Assembly: GCA_016784175.1 (NCBI GenBank)
Contig: JADHVC010000009.1
Span: 1 to 37,341 of the forward strand
Direction of reading: 5' to 3'
DNA from: Patescibacteria group bacterium
GTDB taxonomy: Bacteria; Patescibacteriota; Patescibacteriia; Patescibacteriales; BS150m-G62
DNA length: 37,341 nucleotides
Shown here: in pieces, positions 8,279 to 18,074 of the stretch
How positions within the stretch are numbered: the first letter of the stretch is position 1
How the letters are laid out: every line of letters starts with the position of its first letter
Program-made: the position numbers and the translations under genes
The notes under the pieces: generated by a model
Databases searched by the model: none
What the model was told of the DNA's origin: nothing
What the model saw: only the letters and a program-made list of their open reading frames with translations

Positions 8279-9055
8279 TTACCGAGCAGTTATTATAACT
8301 ACACCTCCATCTACAACAGCTACAGTGTGCTCAAACTGGGCCGCTAGGCTTTTATCCTTTGTTACGACACTAAATCCATCCTTCAAAACATCTACCTCAA
8401 AACTACCAGCTGTTATCATTGGCTCGATTGCTAGCACCATACCCTTTTTTAGAATAATATCATCTCTTCTTGTTTGCTTATTTACAAAATTTGGTACCTG
8501 TGGATCCTCATGAACAGCATAACCAACTCCATGACCGACAAAATCTCTCACAACAGAATACCCATTCATTTCCGTATGTTCCTGAATAGCTTTACTAACA
8601 TCACTTAACTTCGCTCCAGGTTTGATTACTTCAATGCTTTTGTGCAATGAATTATTTGTGACTTTAAGTAATTTCTTAGCCTCATTAGTTATTACACCGA
8701 CTCCAACCGTAACTGCAGTATCAGTGTACAGTCCCTTATACTCCATACCAATGTCTATACCGACTATATCACCAGACTTCAATATTCTTGATGGAATAGC
8801 TGGTGCATGAACAACCTCATAGTTAATAGATGTGCATAAAGCAGTAGGAAATGGCTTACTTCCACGACTTGGTTTGTAACCCTTAAAAGACGGTCTTCCA
8901 TTCGCCGCCTTAATTAATAAACATGCAAGAGTCTCAAGCTCTAGTGTTGTAACACCAGGCTTCACCTTTCTCGCCACATCGTTTAAAATACCTCCTAGAA
9001 TAAGACCTCCTTCCCTTAATACCTCTATCTCTTTGTCTGTTTTTATACTAATCAT
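8279..9055 (-). CDS. map: Type I methionine aminopeptidase
   Basis: GDIVGIDIGMEYKGLYTDTAVTV...VGHGVGYAVHEDPQVPNF...GMVLAIEPM. Confidence 0.96.
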   Translation of the reverse strand: MISIKTDKEIEVLREGGLILGGILNDVARKVKPGVTTLELETLACLLIKAANGRPSFKGYKPSRGSKPFPTALCTSINYEVVHAPAIPSRILKSGDIVGIDIGMEYKGLYTDTAVTVGVGVITNEAKKLLKVTNNSLHKSIEVIKPGAKLSDVSKAIQEHTEMNGYSVVRDFVGHGVGYAVHEDPQVPNFVNKQTRRDDIILKKGMVLAIEPMITAGSFEVDVLKDGFSVVTKDKSLAAQFEHTVAVVDGGVVIITAR

Positions 9056-9071
9056 ACAATCACACTTTAAT

Positions 9072-9740
9072 TCACTTTATAATCTTTAAATCTCTTAATT
9101 CATTTTCTATATCAGCACTTACCACCTTAATATCCTGCTCCCCATTAATCTCAATTAAAATATTCTTTTTTTTCCAATAACTCATAATTGGACCAAACTC
9201 AGTCTGAAATATTTTTATTCTCTCACTTATCACTCTACTGTTATCATCAGCTCTTGTAAATAATTTCTTTTCGCAACTGTCACATACGCCAGTCTTCTTT
9301 GGAGCATTAAATTCAATATGATAAGTCGATCCACACTCGCATGAACGCCTACCCCCCAAACGCCGCTTAATCTCTTGAGAGTCAATTCTCACATATATCG
9401 CATAAATTTTATCGTCCTTACTTGAAATTTTCTTTAACCTATTATCAAGCAATGTTAGCTGATTTTGATTTCTCGGAAAACCGTCAAAGATAATTTTTTC
9501 ATTTGCACCAATCTTTTTTAATTCTTTATCAATAATTAACTCCACAATTTCATCTGGAACTAACTCACCTTTATCTAGGTGTAGCTTGATAAGATTTGCG
9601 ATTTCAGAACGCTTCTTTCTCTCTTCTCTCAAGAGCTTACCTATTGAAATAATCTTAAAGCTAGCCTTTTTCATTAATAGCTCAATTTGCGTTCCCTTAC
9701 CAGACGCAGGTGGTCCGAAAAAAAATATAAATGTTTTCAT
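9072..9740 (-). CDS. adk: Adenylate kinase
   Basis: GPPASGKGTQ P-loop, DGFPRN, Zn-type LID (SCECGSTYH...CDSC). Confidence 0.95.
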   Translation of the reverse strand: MKTFIFFFGPPASGKGTQIELLMKKASFKIISIGKLLREERKKRSEIANLIKLHLDKGELVPDEIVELIIDKELKKIGANEKIIFDGFPRNQNQLTLLDNRLKKISSKDDKIYAIYVRIDSQEIKRRLGGRRSCECGSTYHIEFNAPKKTGVCDSCEKKLFTRADDNSRVISERIKIFQTEFGPIMSYWKKKNILIEINGEQDIKVVSADIENELRDLKIIK

Positions 9741-10705
9741 TATCCTCTATAAGTTATGTGAATTAAATAAAAAATATAAATTAATATAAGAATCATCCCT
9801 TCAAACTTTGAAAGCACATTCTTTTTCCCAGTATAAATAAGTAAAAGCAACAATATAGTCACCGCAAAAAGCAAAATTATGTCTACATTAAGTAATGGAT
9901 CAAACTCAATCGGATGAATAACTGCACTAAGTCCAAGTACCCAAAGAATATTAAATATATTTGACCCAATAACATTTCCAATTGCCATGTCAGTCTTGCC
10001 CTTATATGCAGCCACAGCGGAAGTCGCCAGCTCTGGCAAACTTGTACCCAGCGCAACTATCGATAAACCAATTAGCGCCTCTGAAAGTCCAAAGATTTTA
10101 GCGAACTCAACGCCACCATCTACAATCAATTTTCCACCAACACCTAAACCTACCAACCCTAAAACAACCATTAGCGTGGAAATTAAACCACTTTTCTCGT
10201 GTACACCATCAGCACTAAACTTCTCTATTGTGCCAATCCTACTAATTCCAAATGTGTAATACATAAAAATCACAAAGAATAGTATTAAGATTGTACCATC
10301 AATTCTAGTTAAACTATTTGGAAAAGAGTGGTCGATAATAAGATCATTGAGTAATAAACTGACTGCAAAAATAGCTAATAACGAGAAAGGAATCTCTTTG
10401 TGAACTGTGTTTTTACTTACAGTAAGTGGGCTAATCAGTGCCACAACCCCCAGAATTAAAAGAGTGTTTGACAAGTTCGAGCCGATAATGTTCCCGAGAG
10501 CTAACCCCTCACTCCCCATAAAACTAGCAAAAGTACTAACAATCAACTCTGGGGCCGATGTACCAAACGCAACTACCGTTAAACCAATAACATAAAAAGA
10601 TACATTAAATTTTCTAGCAACTGATGATGCTCCCTCAACCAAAAAATCTGCCCCCTTAATAACAAGAAACAGACCCAAGATAAATAGAGTAACTGTTAAA
10701 AACAT
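9740..10705 (-). CDS. CaCA-family sodium/calcium exchanger (second copy)
   Basis: GTSAPELIVS...GSNLSNTLLILG and GTSLPELATS...GSNIFNILWVLG; stop overlaps the adk start (TAATG). Confidence 0.93.
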   Translation of the reverse strand: MFLTVTLFILGLFLVIKGADFLVEGASSVARKFNVSFYVIGLTVVAFGTSAPELIVSTFASFMGSEGLALGNIIGSNLSNTLLILGVVALISPLTVSKNTVHKEIPFSLLAIFAVSLLLNDLIIDHSFPNSLTRIDGTILILFFVIFMYYTFGISRIGTIEKFSADGVHEKSGLISTLMVVLGLVGLGVGGKLIVDGGVEFAKIFGLSEALIGLSIVALGTSLPELATSAVAAYKGKTDMAIGNVIGSNIFNILWVLGLSAVIHPIEFDPLLNVDIILLFAVTILLLLLIYTGKKNVLSKFEGMILILIYIFYLIHITYRG

Positions 10706-10728
10706 ATTTTATTACTTAAATACAATTA

Positions 10729-10933
10729 AACTTCCAGCAACTGCTCACTATGTCTGCATTATTTTTGAGCACATATAGAATATGTAGTAATTTTTAGCAG
10801 AATTTAACTTAAAAAATTTTATATTTGAGTGAAGCGAGTTTAAAATTTTTGTTAAATTGTGCGTAAAAAATTGCCCAATATTCCATCCTATGCGAAAAAG
10901 TGATGCAGACATAGCGAGCAGTTACAACTTCCA
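10729..10933. mobile_element. MITE-like palindromic insertion (element 10737-10925, 8-bp TSD AACTTCCA)
   Basis: 23-nt TIRs GCAACTGCTCACTATGTCTGCAT / ATGCAGACATAGCGAGCAGTTAC (21/23), imperfect complementarity across the whole element, direct repeats AACTTCCA at 10729-10736 and 10926-10933. Confidence 0.7.
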
Positions 10934-10965
10934 CAAATTACTTGTTTATCATAACAAACATTAAT

Positions 10966-11000
10966 TAAAAATAAAAGCCCCTTTAACAAGGAGCTTTTAT
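10966..11000 (-). terminator. Intrinsic terminator after secY (end of ribosomal super-operon)
   Basis: Minus strand ATAAAAGCTCC-TTGTTAAA-GGGGCTTTTATTTTT. Confidence 0.8.
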
Positions 11001-11018
11001 AACCATATGTACAAGAAA

Positions 11019-12311
11019 CTATTTTATATTATCATACTCTCTCATTGTAAGTTGAGCTTCAATCTGCTTCACAATATCAATAACGACTGATACAACAATC
11101 AACAAGCTAGTTCCACCAATAACCAAGAATTGTGCCCCTGAGAAATATCTAACAATCAAAGGCATCACTGCAATAAAAGATAAAAACAAAGCACCTACTA
11201 AAACCACACGATGAGATATGCGTGATAAATATTCTGATGTCTCGTTACCAGGTCTTATTCCAGGAATAAAACCGCCTTGCTTCTGTAAATTCTCCGCAAT
11301 TCTATCTGGATGAAAAACAACTTCTGTGTAAAAGAATGTAAACCCAAACACTAACACAAAATATACAACACCATAAAACAAATCTTTTTGAAATAGTTCA
11401 ATTACCCATTGTGCAACACTTGCAACCCATGGCGTTTGAGCATTAATAAAGAACTGAGCAATCATGGAAGGGAATATAATAATTGAGATTGCAAAAATAA
11501 TAGGTATCACACCAGCCATATTAACCCTTAGCGGTAAGTGTGTATTTTCTCCACCATAAGTTCTACCAGCTCTAACCTGCCTAGCATATTGCACTGGAAT
11601 ATTCCTTTGCCCCTCAGTCACATATATAACGCCTGCAATAGTAGCAACAGCAAGTGCTAAAAAACCAACAATAGTAAATAATTTTGATGGATCGTATGTT
11701 GCGATTGTCTGTTGAATAACCTGAGGTAGCGAAGATATAATACCAGCAAATATCAAAATAGATATACCATTTCCAATCTTTTTCTCAGTAATTAATTCTC
11801 CTAACCACATCAAAAATACAGTACCAGCAGTAATAGTAACTATCATTACAAACATATCAAACGCACCTATATCACCCAAAATATCATATTGAGATTTTTG
11901 TAAAATTGTAATCATCCCAAAGGCCTGAATAGCCGCAAATGGAACCGTAGCCCATCGAGTCCAAGTATTAATCTTTTGTCTTCCCTGCTCTTCTTTTTGC
12001 ATCTCTTCCATCTTCGGAACAATCATACCTAAAAGCTGAAAAATAATTGAACTAGTAATATAAGGAGCGATTCCCATCATTACGATAGAAAAATTCTCCA
12101 TAACACCACCAGAAAACATATTTAAAAGACCAAGAACCTGATTAGACCCAAAAAACTCTCTCAAATTAGCTGTATTAACGCCAGGAATTGGCACGTGAGC
12201 TGCAAAACGAAATATAACCAATATCCCCAAAACAAACAAAATATTATTTCTTAACTCTTTAATATTTATTATTTGTTGTAACTTATTTACTATCATTATC
12301 TTGTTTTTCAA
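11019..12311 (-). CDS. secY: Preprotein translocase subunit SecY
   Basis: 430 aa; VPIPGVN, APYITSSIIFQLL, GGFIPGIRPG; probably starts at an internal Met. Confidence 0.97.
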   Translation of the reverse strand: MKNKIMIVNKLQQIINIKELRNNILFVLGILVIFRFAAHVPIPGVNTANLREFFGSNQVLGLLNMFSGGVMENFSIVMMGIAPYITSSIIFQLLGMIVPKMEEMQKEEQGRQKINTWTRWATVPFAAIQAFGMITILQKSQYDILGDIGAFDMFVMIVTITAGTVFLMWLGELITEKKIGNGISILIFAGIISSLPQVIQQTIATYDPSKLFTIVGFLALAVATIAGVIYVTEGQRNIPVQYARQVRAGRTYGGENTHLPLRVNMAGVIPIIFAISIIIFPSMIAQFFINAQTPWVASVAQWVIELFQKDLFYGVVYFVLVFGFTFFYTEVVFHPDRIAENLQKQGGFIPGIRPGNETSEYLSRISHRVVLVGALFLSFIAVMPLIVRYFSGAQFLVIGGTSLLIVVSVVIDIVKQIEAQLTMREYDNIK

Positions 12312-12400
12312 TGCTTATAAAAAAACTCTTACAAATTAACAATCATTTGTACAAGGTAAATTAAAAACAATGCAAAAATATAATATACTTATAAAATACT

Positions 12401-12820
12401 CTAAAGAACTACCTTAAACAATTCAGCAGCACCAGAACTAACTGCTACACCTTTTAATTGGATATTCTTAAGCTCCAATTTACCATTTAAGATAATCTTA
12501 ATATTCTTATTATTGCCTACTAAACCAAAACTTTTCAATTTCTTAGGATCCACAATATCACCATCTTTAAAAAATTTATTTAGATCTCCAGTATAAACAA
12601 TTTGATTTGAAGACACCCTATTAAAACCTCTCTTTTTAGGCACACTAAAAAGAATAGATTTTAAACCCAGGCGTTTTAAATTACTAACACCAGCTCTTGA
12701 TCGTTGTCCCTTTTGGCCTTTTCCACTGTAAGTACCTTTACCACTAGCATTTCCACGACCTACACGCTTAGACGTATGTTGAGATTTCTTATTTACTTTT
12801 ATGTTATTTAATGATTTCAT
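12401..12820 (-). CDS. rplO: Ribosomal protein L15
   Basis: KRVGRGNASGKGTYSGKGQKGQRSRAG. Confidence 0.95.
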   Translation of the reverse strand: MKSLNNIKVNKKSQHTSKRVGRGNASGKGTYSGKGQKGQRSRAGVSNLKRLGLKSILFSVPKKRGFNRVSSNQIVYTGDLNKFFKDGDIVDPKKLKSFGLVGNNKNIKIILNGKLELKNIQLKGVAVSSGAAELFKVVL

Positions 12821-12840
12821 TTTTTAAGTAGAATTAAATT

Positions 12841-13422
12841 CTATTTTTTCAAACTTCTTAATGCTTCAAGTGTGCATTTTGCATTACTTGCTTTATTATT
12901 CGTACCGATTATTTTACTTGTTATATCTCGGATTCCTGCTAATTCAAGAACAACTTTTACTACACCTCCAGCAACAACTCCATGACCAGGTTTAGCTGGC
13001 TTTAATAAAATTTTTGCTGCCCCTTGCTTTCGCAAAATAGAATAAGGAATAGTTTTTTCAACCATAGCCACATTAACAATATCTTTCTTTGCTTGATTTA
13101 CAGCCTTTGTAATTGCCTTTTGAACATCAGCACCTTTTGCCATCCCAATACCAACTGAGCCCTTACCATCTCCAATCGCAATACACGCTCTAAAACTCAT
13201 TCTCTTTCCACCACCCATCACACGAGTTACCCTAGCTAAATCTACCACCTTCTGTTCAAATTCATCTTTTGCAACTGGCTTTCTTGCGAAACGCTTTTTG
13301 TCTTCCAGCTTATTACCATAAACACTTCTCCCACCTTGAGATCGTGGTACTTGCACTTGGTCAGCATTGTCAACATTTACATCAGCTTCAGGTTTTAAAT
13401 TTTTTGTATTTGCTTCTGTCAT
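12841..13422 (-). CDS. rpsE: Ribosomal protein S5
   Basis: VTRVMGGGKRMSFRACIAIGDGKGSVGIGMAKG; extended N-terminus. Confidence 0.96.
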   Translation of the reverse strand: MTEANTKNLKPEADVNVDNADQVQVPRSQGGRSVYGNKLEDKKRFARKPVAKDEFEQKVVDLARVTRVMGGGKRMSFRACIAIGDGKGSVGIGMAKGADVQKAITKAVNQAKKDIVNVAMVEKTIPYSILRKQGAAKILLKPAKPGHGVVAGGVVKVVLELAGIRDITSKIIGTNNKASNAKCTLEALRSLKK

Positions 13423-13444
13423 AAATTATTTTAAAATTTTAAAC

Positions 13445-13798
13445 TTATAAAACTAATCCTGCCTCTCTTGCACCTTCAGCAACTGCCTTTACTCTTCCAT
13501 GGTATCTATCACCACCTCTATCAAAAACCACTTTAGTTATTTCCTTAGCTACAGCTTGTTTCGCAATCTCTTTACCAACTTCAAAGCAAATTTCCGTCTT
13601 AGTTCCAACTTTATTAATTTTTTTAGTAGTCATTCCAAATATCGTAACACCTTTTTCATCATCAATTAGTTGCGCGTAAAGTCCTTTATTTGATTTTGAC
13701 ACCCTTAATCTTGGAACAGTTACTGTTCCACTAATACGTGCTCTAATTCTATACTTTCTTCTATTTTTTTTCTCTAATTTTTCTTTTTGCTTATTCAT
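13445..13798 (-). CDS. rplR: Ribosomal protein L18
   Basis: RLRVSKSNKGLYAQLIDDEKG...VFDRGGDRYHGRVKAVAEGAREAGL. Confidence 0.96.
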   Translation of the reverse strand: MNKQKEKLEKKNRRKYRIRARISGTVTVPRLRVSKSNKGLYAQLIDDEKGVTIFGMTTKKINKVGTKTEICFEVGKEIAKQAVAKEITKVVFDRGGDRYHGRVKAVAEGAREAGLVL

Positions 13799-13867
13799 AT
13801 TTTTAATAACTATATTGTAGAATAATTCATCATTAAATTGTAAATAATATTAACTAAAATAAATTAT

Positions 13868-14410
13868 TTATTCACCCTTTCCAGCCTTCTTTCCAACCTT
13901 CCTAATAATCACTTCTTCAATATATTTTATACCCTTACCTTTGTATGGCTCAGGCTTTCTGACTCTTCTAATTTGAGCTGCTGTTTCACCAATAGCCTGT
14001 TTATCGATACCTTCTAGTGTAATAATTTTGCCTTCAACGATAACAGTAATACCTTCTGGCATCTCTTTAATAACAGGATGTGAGTACCCAACATTTAAAG
14101 TTAACACATTGTTAACCGCATTAGCCTTATAACCAACACCATTAACCTCAAGTTTTCTTACAAAACCTTGGTTCACACCAACAACCATATTATTAGTTAA
14201 AGTTCTCATTAGTCCCCACATGGCGCCAACTCTCTTGTCTGCACTTGCCTCCTTAACCAATATTTTACCTTCTTCAATTTCTATCTTTATATAATTCACT
14301 ATCTTTTGTTTAAGCTCCCCTTTAGGTCCTTTCACAACTAAAACACCACCTACTATTTTTGCTTCGGTATCTTTTGGTAATTCGATTGGTAATTTTCCTA
14401 TTCTAGACAT
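13868..14410 (-). CDS. rplF: Ribosomal protein L6
   Basis: MSRIGKLPIELP...RRVRKPEPYKGKGIKY. Confidence 0.97.
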   Translation of the reverse strand: MSRIGKLPIELPKDTEAKIVGGVLVVKGPKGELKQKIVNYIKIEIEEGKILVKEASADKRVGAMWGLMRTLTNNMVVGVNQGFVRKLEVNGVGYKANAVNNVLTLNVGYSHPVIKEMPEGITVIVEGKIITLEGIDKQAIGETAAQIRRVRKPEPYKGKGIKYIEEVIIRKVGKKAGKGE

Positions 14411-14422
14411 TTTATTTTTTTA

Positions 14423-14833
14423 TTAGTAAATTTCACAAATAACTTCTCCGCCTAATTTATTTCTCCTTGCCTCTTTGTTTGTTATAATTCCAAGTTCTGT
14501 TGACATTATCGCTATCCCTCTTCCATTTAACACAACCGGTACTCTTTGTTTTGTAACGTATTTTCTTAACCCAGGCTTACTTACTCTCTTTAGGGCCATA
14601 ATAAAAGGTTTATCATCAACATACTTAAGAAGTACCTTTAACCTCGCAAACCTAGATTCGTCCTTCGCTTCTGGGTCAGCCTCTAATACTTCTACTTTTT
14701 GAATATACCTCTCACGCAACATAACTTCAAGAAGTTTCTTCTTAACATCACTCATAGGAATAATTACCTCTTTCTTATTCACTAAAGAAGCATTCCTTAT
14801 ACGCGTTAACATGTCTGCAATTGGATCTGTCAT
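14423..14833 (-). CDS. rpsH: Ribosomal protein S8
   Basis: MTDPIADMLTRIRNA...RGIAIMSTELGIITNKEARRNKLGGEVICEIY. Confidence 0.97.
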   Translation of the reverse strand: MTDPIADMLTRIRNASLVNKKEVIIPMSDVKKKLLEVMLRERYIQKVEVLEADPEAKDESRFARLKVLLKYVDDKPFIMALKRVSKPGLRKYVTKQRVPVVLNGRGIAIMSTELGIITNKEARRNKLGGEVICEIY

Positions 14834-14837
14834 AATT

Positions 14838-15023
14838 TTACCACGATGACTTAGTTATACCTGGGATATTGCCACTATTGGCTAATTCCCTAAAACATAT
14901 ACGACACAAACCAAAATCCCTCATGAATCCACGATTTTTACCACACCTAAAACAACGTCTTACAATTCTTGTTGAGTACTTTGGTTTTTTCTTTGATTTT
15001 GCTATTAATGCTTTTCTAGCCAC
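14838..15023 (-). CDS. rpsN: Ribosomal protein S14, zinc-binding (type Z)
   Basis: 61 aa with CFRCGKNRGFMRDFGLCRICFRELA. Confidence 0.96.
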   Translation of the reverse strand: MARKALIAKSKKKPKYSTRIVRRCFRCGKNRGFMRDFGLCRICFRELANSGNIPGITKSSW

Positions 15024-15056
15024 CTTGTTTACAATTTTAGTTAATTATCTTATATA

Positions 15057-15593
15057 CTATTTTTTAAATGGAAACCCTAATAATTCGAATAATCTCAATC
15101 CTTCTTTTGAATTCTTTGTGGTTGTACTTACGCAAACTTCTAACCCATGCAACCTATCAACCTCATCATTTCTTATCTCCGGAAATGCAATATGATCACG
15201 AAACCCAATTGTGATATTACCATCTCTATCAACAATTGCACTCTCGATCCCTCGAAAATCTCTGATATTTGCAAAAACTAGGTTAACAAGCTTATCCAAG
15301 AAATTCCACATTCGCTTTCCTCTTAAGGTTACTTTTGATCCGATAATCATACCTTGCCTAACCTTAAATGAAGAGATTGACCTCTTAGCTTTTAGTGTTA
15401 TTGGTTTTTGTCCAGATATTCTTTCTAAACTATTCACAACATTATCAACAAAAACTTTATCTTTTGCGTTTCTACCGAAGCCTGAATTCAACACAACCTT
15501 ATCAATCTTCGGAACCTCAAGATTATTTTTATAACCGAATTCCTCCTTCAACTTAGCTATTATTTCTTTTTTATATTTATCTTGTAATTTCAT
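15057..15593 (-). CDS. rplE: Ribosomal protein L5
   Basis: VPKIDKVVLNSGFG...GQKPITLKAKRSISSFKVRQG. Confidence 0.96.
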   Translation of the reverse strand: MKLQDKYKKEIIAKLKEEFGYKNNLEVPKIDKVVLNSGFGRNAKDKVFVDNVVNSLERISGQKPITLKAKRSISSFKVRQGMIIGSKVTLRGKRMWNFLDKLVNLVFANIRDFRGIESAIVDRDGNITIGFRDHIAFPEIRNDEVDRLHGLEVCVSTTTKNSKEGLRLFELLGFPFKK

Positions 15594-15607
15594 TTGAATC
15601 GCTCTTT

Positions 15608-15946
15608 TTAATTAATAGATTCTTTACATTTCTTACAAACTCTAACTTTCTTCTCCTTATTTTTTTCTTTTTCTTTATCGACTACCTTATTTACTATGTA
15701 ACCAACTCTTGTTGTTTTTTTACACTTCGGGCAAATAAGCATCATATTTGACAAATTCATCGGTGCTGGATATTCTACTCTCTGGCCTTTCTCACCACTC
15801 TTATTTGGTCTAATATGTTTAATAAGAAGATTAACACCATCTACACTGGCTCTATTTTTTTGCGAAAATAATTGCAAAACTTTACCTGTTTTACCTTTAT
15901 CTTTCCCAGTTATTACTTTAATTTTATCTCCACTTTTTATTTTCAT
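15608..15946 (-). CDS. rplX: Ribosomal protein L24
   Basis: KSGDKIKVITGKDKGKTGKVLQ...; C-terminal CPKC/CKKC. Confidence 0.95.
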   Translation of the reverse strand: MKIKSGDKIKVITGKDKGKTGKVLQLFSQKNRASVDGVNLLIKHIRPNKSGEKGQRVEYPAPMNLSNMMLICPKCKKTTRVGYIVNKVVDKEKEKNKEKKVRVCKKCKESIN

Positions 15947-16047
15947 AACTTATAACTCAATGCTTTTTAATCGCTTCAAATATATTACATTAATTTTAAT
16001 TTTATTTCAAGTGCCTTACTATTAAATCACTCCTGCGGATTATATTC

Positions 16048-16419
16048 TTACAAAATCTCTGGTGCCATCGAGGCAATCTTTGAATAACCTGCTCTTCTCA
16101 CTTCTCTCGCAATTGGCCCAAATACTCTTGTTGACTTAGGTTCTTTTTTTCCCTTATCGATTATGACACATGCATTATCGTCAAACCTTAAACAAACTCC
16201 ATTTCGTCTTTTTATCTCTTTAGTAGTTCTAACTATAACTGCTCTTACGACATCTCCTTTTTTAATCGCTGCATGAGGCGTTGCTACCTTCACAGCTGCA
16301 GTAATAACATCTCCAACTCGAGAGTATCGCTTTTTATAACCTCCAAGCACACGAATGCATTGAACCATTCTGGCCCCAGAATTATCCGCTACTTTTAACA
16401 TTGTTTGAACTTGTATCAT
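16048..16419 (-). CDS. rplN: Ribosomal protein L14
   Basis: [27 protein letters not shown]. Confidence 0.97.
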   Translation of the reverse strand: MIQVQTMLKVADNSGARMVQCIRVLGGYKKRYSRVGDVITAAVKVATPHAAIKKGDVVRAVIVRTTKEIKRRNGVCLRFDDNACVIIDKGKKEPKSTRVFGPIAREVRRAGYSKIASMAPEIL

Positions 16420-16461
16420 ATTTTCTATTATAGTTTAAAAACTATAAACATCTAAATTAAC

Positions 16462-16743
16462 TTATTTATACAACACTCTCCATCGTTTATCCTTTGATAA
16501 TGGTCTACATTCAACGAAAACTACCTTATCGCCTTCCTTATACTGATCCTTTTCATCATGAACCTTATACCTCCTACTAGAAATATATCTTTTATCATAT
16601 TTAGGCTGTATCTTTGCACGATCAACTCTAACTAGAATTGTTTTATTCATTTTATCAGAAACAACAACCCCATTAAATTCTCTAGCAAATTTCTTTTTTA
16701 CATCTTCAATTTTATTAGTAGTAATGTTATTTTCCATTTTCAT
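16462..16743 (-). CDS. rpsQ: Ribosomal protein S17
   Basis: FNGVVVSDKMNKTILVRVDR...EGDKVVFVECRPLSKDKRW. Confidence 0.94.
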   Translation of the reverse strand: MKMENNITTNKIEDVKKKFAREFNGVVVSDKMNKTILVRVDRAKIQPKYDKRYISSRRYKVHDEKDQYKEGDKVVFVECRPLSKDKRWRVLYK

Positions 16744-16942
16744 TTAATTTAACCTCGTTTGTATTTATTAAAGTCAAAACTCTAGCAATATGCTTTCTTT
16801 TTAGTCGAATTTCGTTAACTTTCTTTAAAGATCCAATCGAAACTTTAAATTTAAGCTCTCTTAACTCCTCCTGCGCACTTGTTAAAATCTTTAATAACTC
16901 AGACTTTGACTTATTTTTTATTTCTTTTAAATCAATTTTCAT
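16727..16942 (-). CDS. rpmC: Ribosomal protein L29
   Basis: Operon position and KSELLKILTSAQEELRELKFKVSIGSLKKVNEIRLKRKHIARVLTLIN. Confidence 0.93.
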   Translation of the reverse strand: MKIDLKEIKNKSKSELLKILTSAQEELRELKFKVSIGSLKKVNEIRLKRKHIARVLTLINTNEVKLNENGK

Positions 16943-16944
16943 AT

Positions 16945-17346
16945 TTATATCTTGGTAATAAATTTACACTTAACCGGTAATTTATACATTGCCAACTCCA
17001 TAGCTTTTTGTGCCTGTTTTTCTGTTACACCCTCCATCTCAAACATTATAACTCCAGGCTTAACAACAGCTACGTAATGGTCAACTGAACCTTTTCCCTT
17101 TCCCATAGGCATTTCTCCTCCTTTTGCTGTAACCGGCTTGTCAGGAAAAATTCTTATCCATAGCTTACCACCCCTTTGTACATATCTAGTCATTACTCTT
17201 CTGGCTGCTTCTATCTGTCTAGATGTAACCCAGTGTGCCGTTAAGCTCTTAATCCCAAAACTTCCAAAACTAAGTACATTACCACGCATAGCTTTTCCAC
17301 CACGATTACCCTTATGGGACTTACGATATTTAGTTTTTTTTGGCAT
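16945..17346 (-). CDS. rplP: Ribosomal protein L16
   Basis: [13 protein letters not shown]...[35 protein letters not shown]; start trimmed from 17352. Confidence 0.97.
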   Translation of the reverse strand: MPKKTKYRKSHKGNRGGKAMRGNVLSFGSFGIKSLTAHWVTSRQIEAARRVMTRYVQRGGKLWIRIFPDKPVTAKGGEMPMGKGKGSVDHYVAVVKPGVIMFEMEGVTEKQAQKAMELAMYKLPVKCKFITKI

Positions 17347-17375
17347 TAACATTTTAACGACTTCTACTTTTTAAT

Positions 17376-18023
17376 TTATTTATCAAAAATATCCCCTTTA
17401 TATATCCACACTTTTACTCCAACCGCACCATATGTTGTAGCGGCTGCGCTTCTTGCATAATCTATATCTGCTCGAATTGTATGTAATGGAACTTTCCCAG
17501 ATATTAACTTTTCCGATCTTGCTATTTCAGCACCATTCAAGCGTCCATTTACCATAACCTTAACTCCCAATCCGCCAGCTCTCTCTACTCGCATAATAGC
17601 TTGTTTCATCACTCTTCTGAATGGCATTCTTTTCTCTAATTCCTGCACCATCTGCTGCAAAACAATCTGAGCACTTAAATTAGGTCTATCAACCTCATTA
17701 ATATTTAGAAATATCTCATTCAATCTAAAGTTCTTTAGAAATTTTTTATGAATTTTTACTTTAATATCTTCTGCTCCTGTACCACCTCTACCGATAACAA
17801 CTCCAGGCTTACCAGTAAATATATTGATAGTAATTTTATTTGTATTTCTTTCTATCTCAACTCTATCAACTCCAGCTGGAGATAAGGTTTTAATAAGATA
17901 CTTCCTCATAAACACATCCTGTGTAAGATTCTCTATATATTTCTTGCCACTAGCAAACCAACGAGACTCCCAAGTCTTATGCGTTCCTATTCTAAATATT
18001 TTTGGATTTACTTTTCTTCCCAT
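17376..18023 (-). CDS. rpsC: Ribosomal protein S3
   Basis: MGRKVNPKIFRIG...GVVIGRGG...RRVMKQAIMRVERAGGLGVKV. Confidence 0.97.
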   Translation of the reverse strand: MGRKVNPKIFRIGTHKTWESRWFASGKKYIENLTQDVFMRKYLIKTLSPAGVDRVEIERNTNKITINIFTGKPGVVIGRGGTGAEDIKVKIHKKFLKNFRLNEIFLNINEVDRPNLSAQIVLQQMVQELEKRMPFRRVMKQAIMRVERAGGLGVKVMVNGRLNGAEIARSEKLISGKVPLHTIRADIDYARSAAATTYGAVGVKVWIYKGDIFDK

Positions 18024-18074
18024 ATTAATTTATATTTATACATTATTACTAGATTGACCATGAAACTTATAATA

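Noticed and set aside
9298-9360. Adk LID zinc motif shortened from CxxC to CxC
   Set aside because: Only a one-residue difference; likely within normal family variation.
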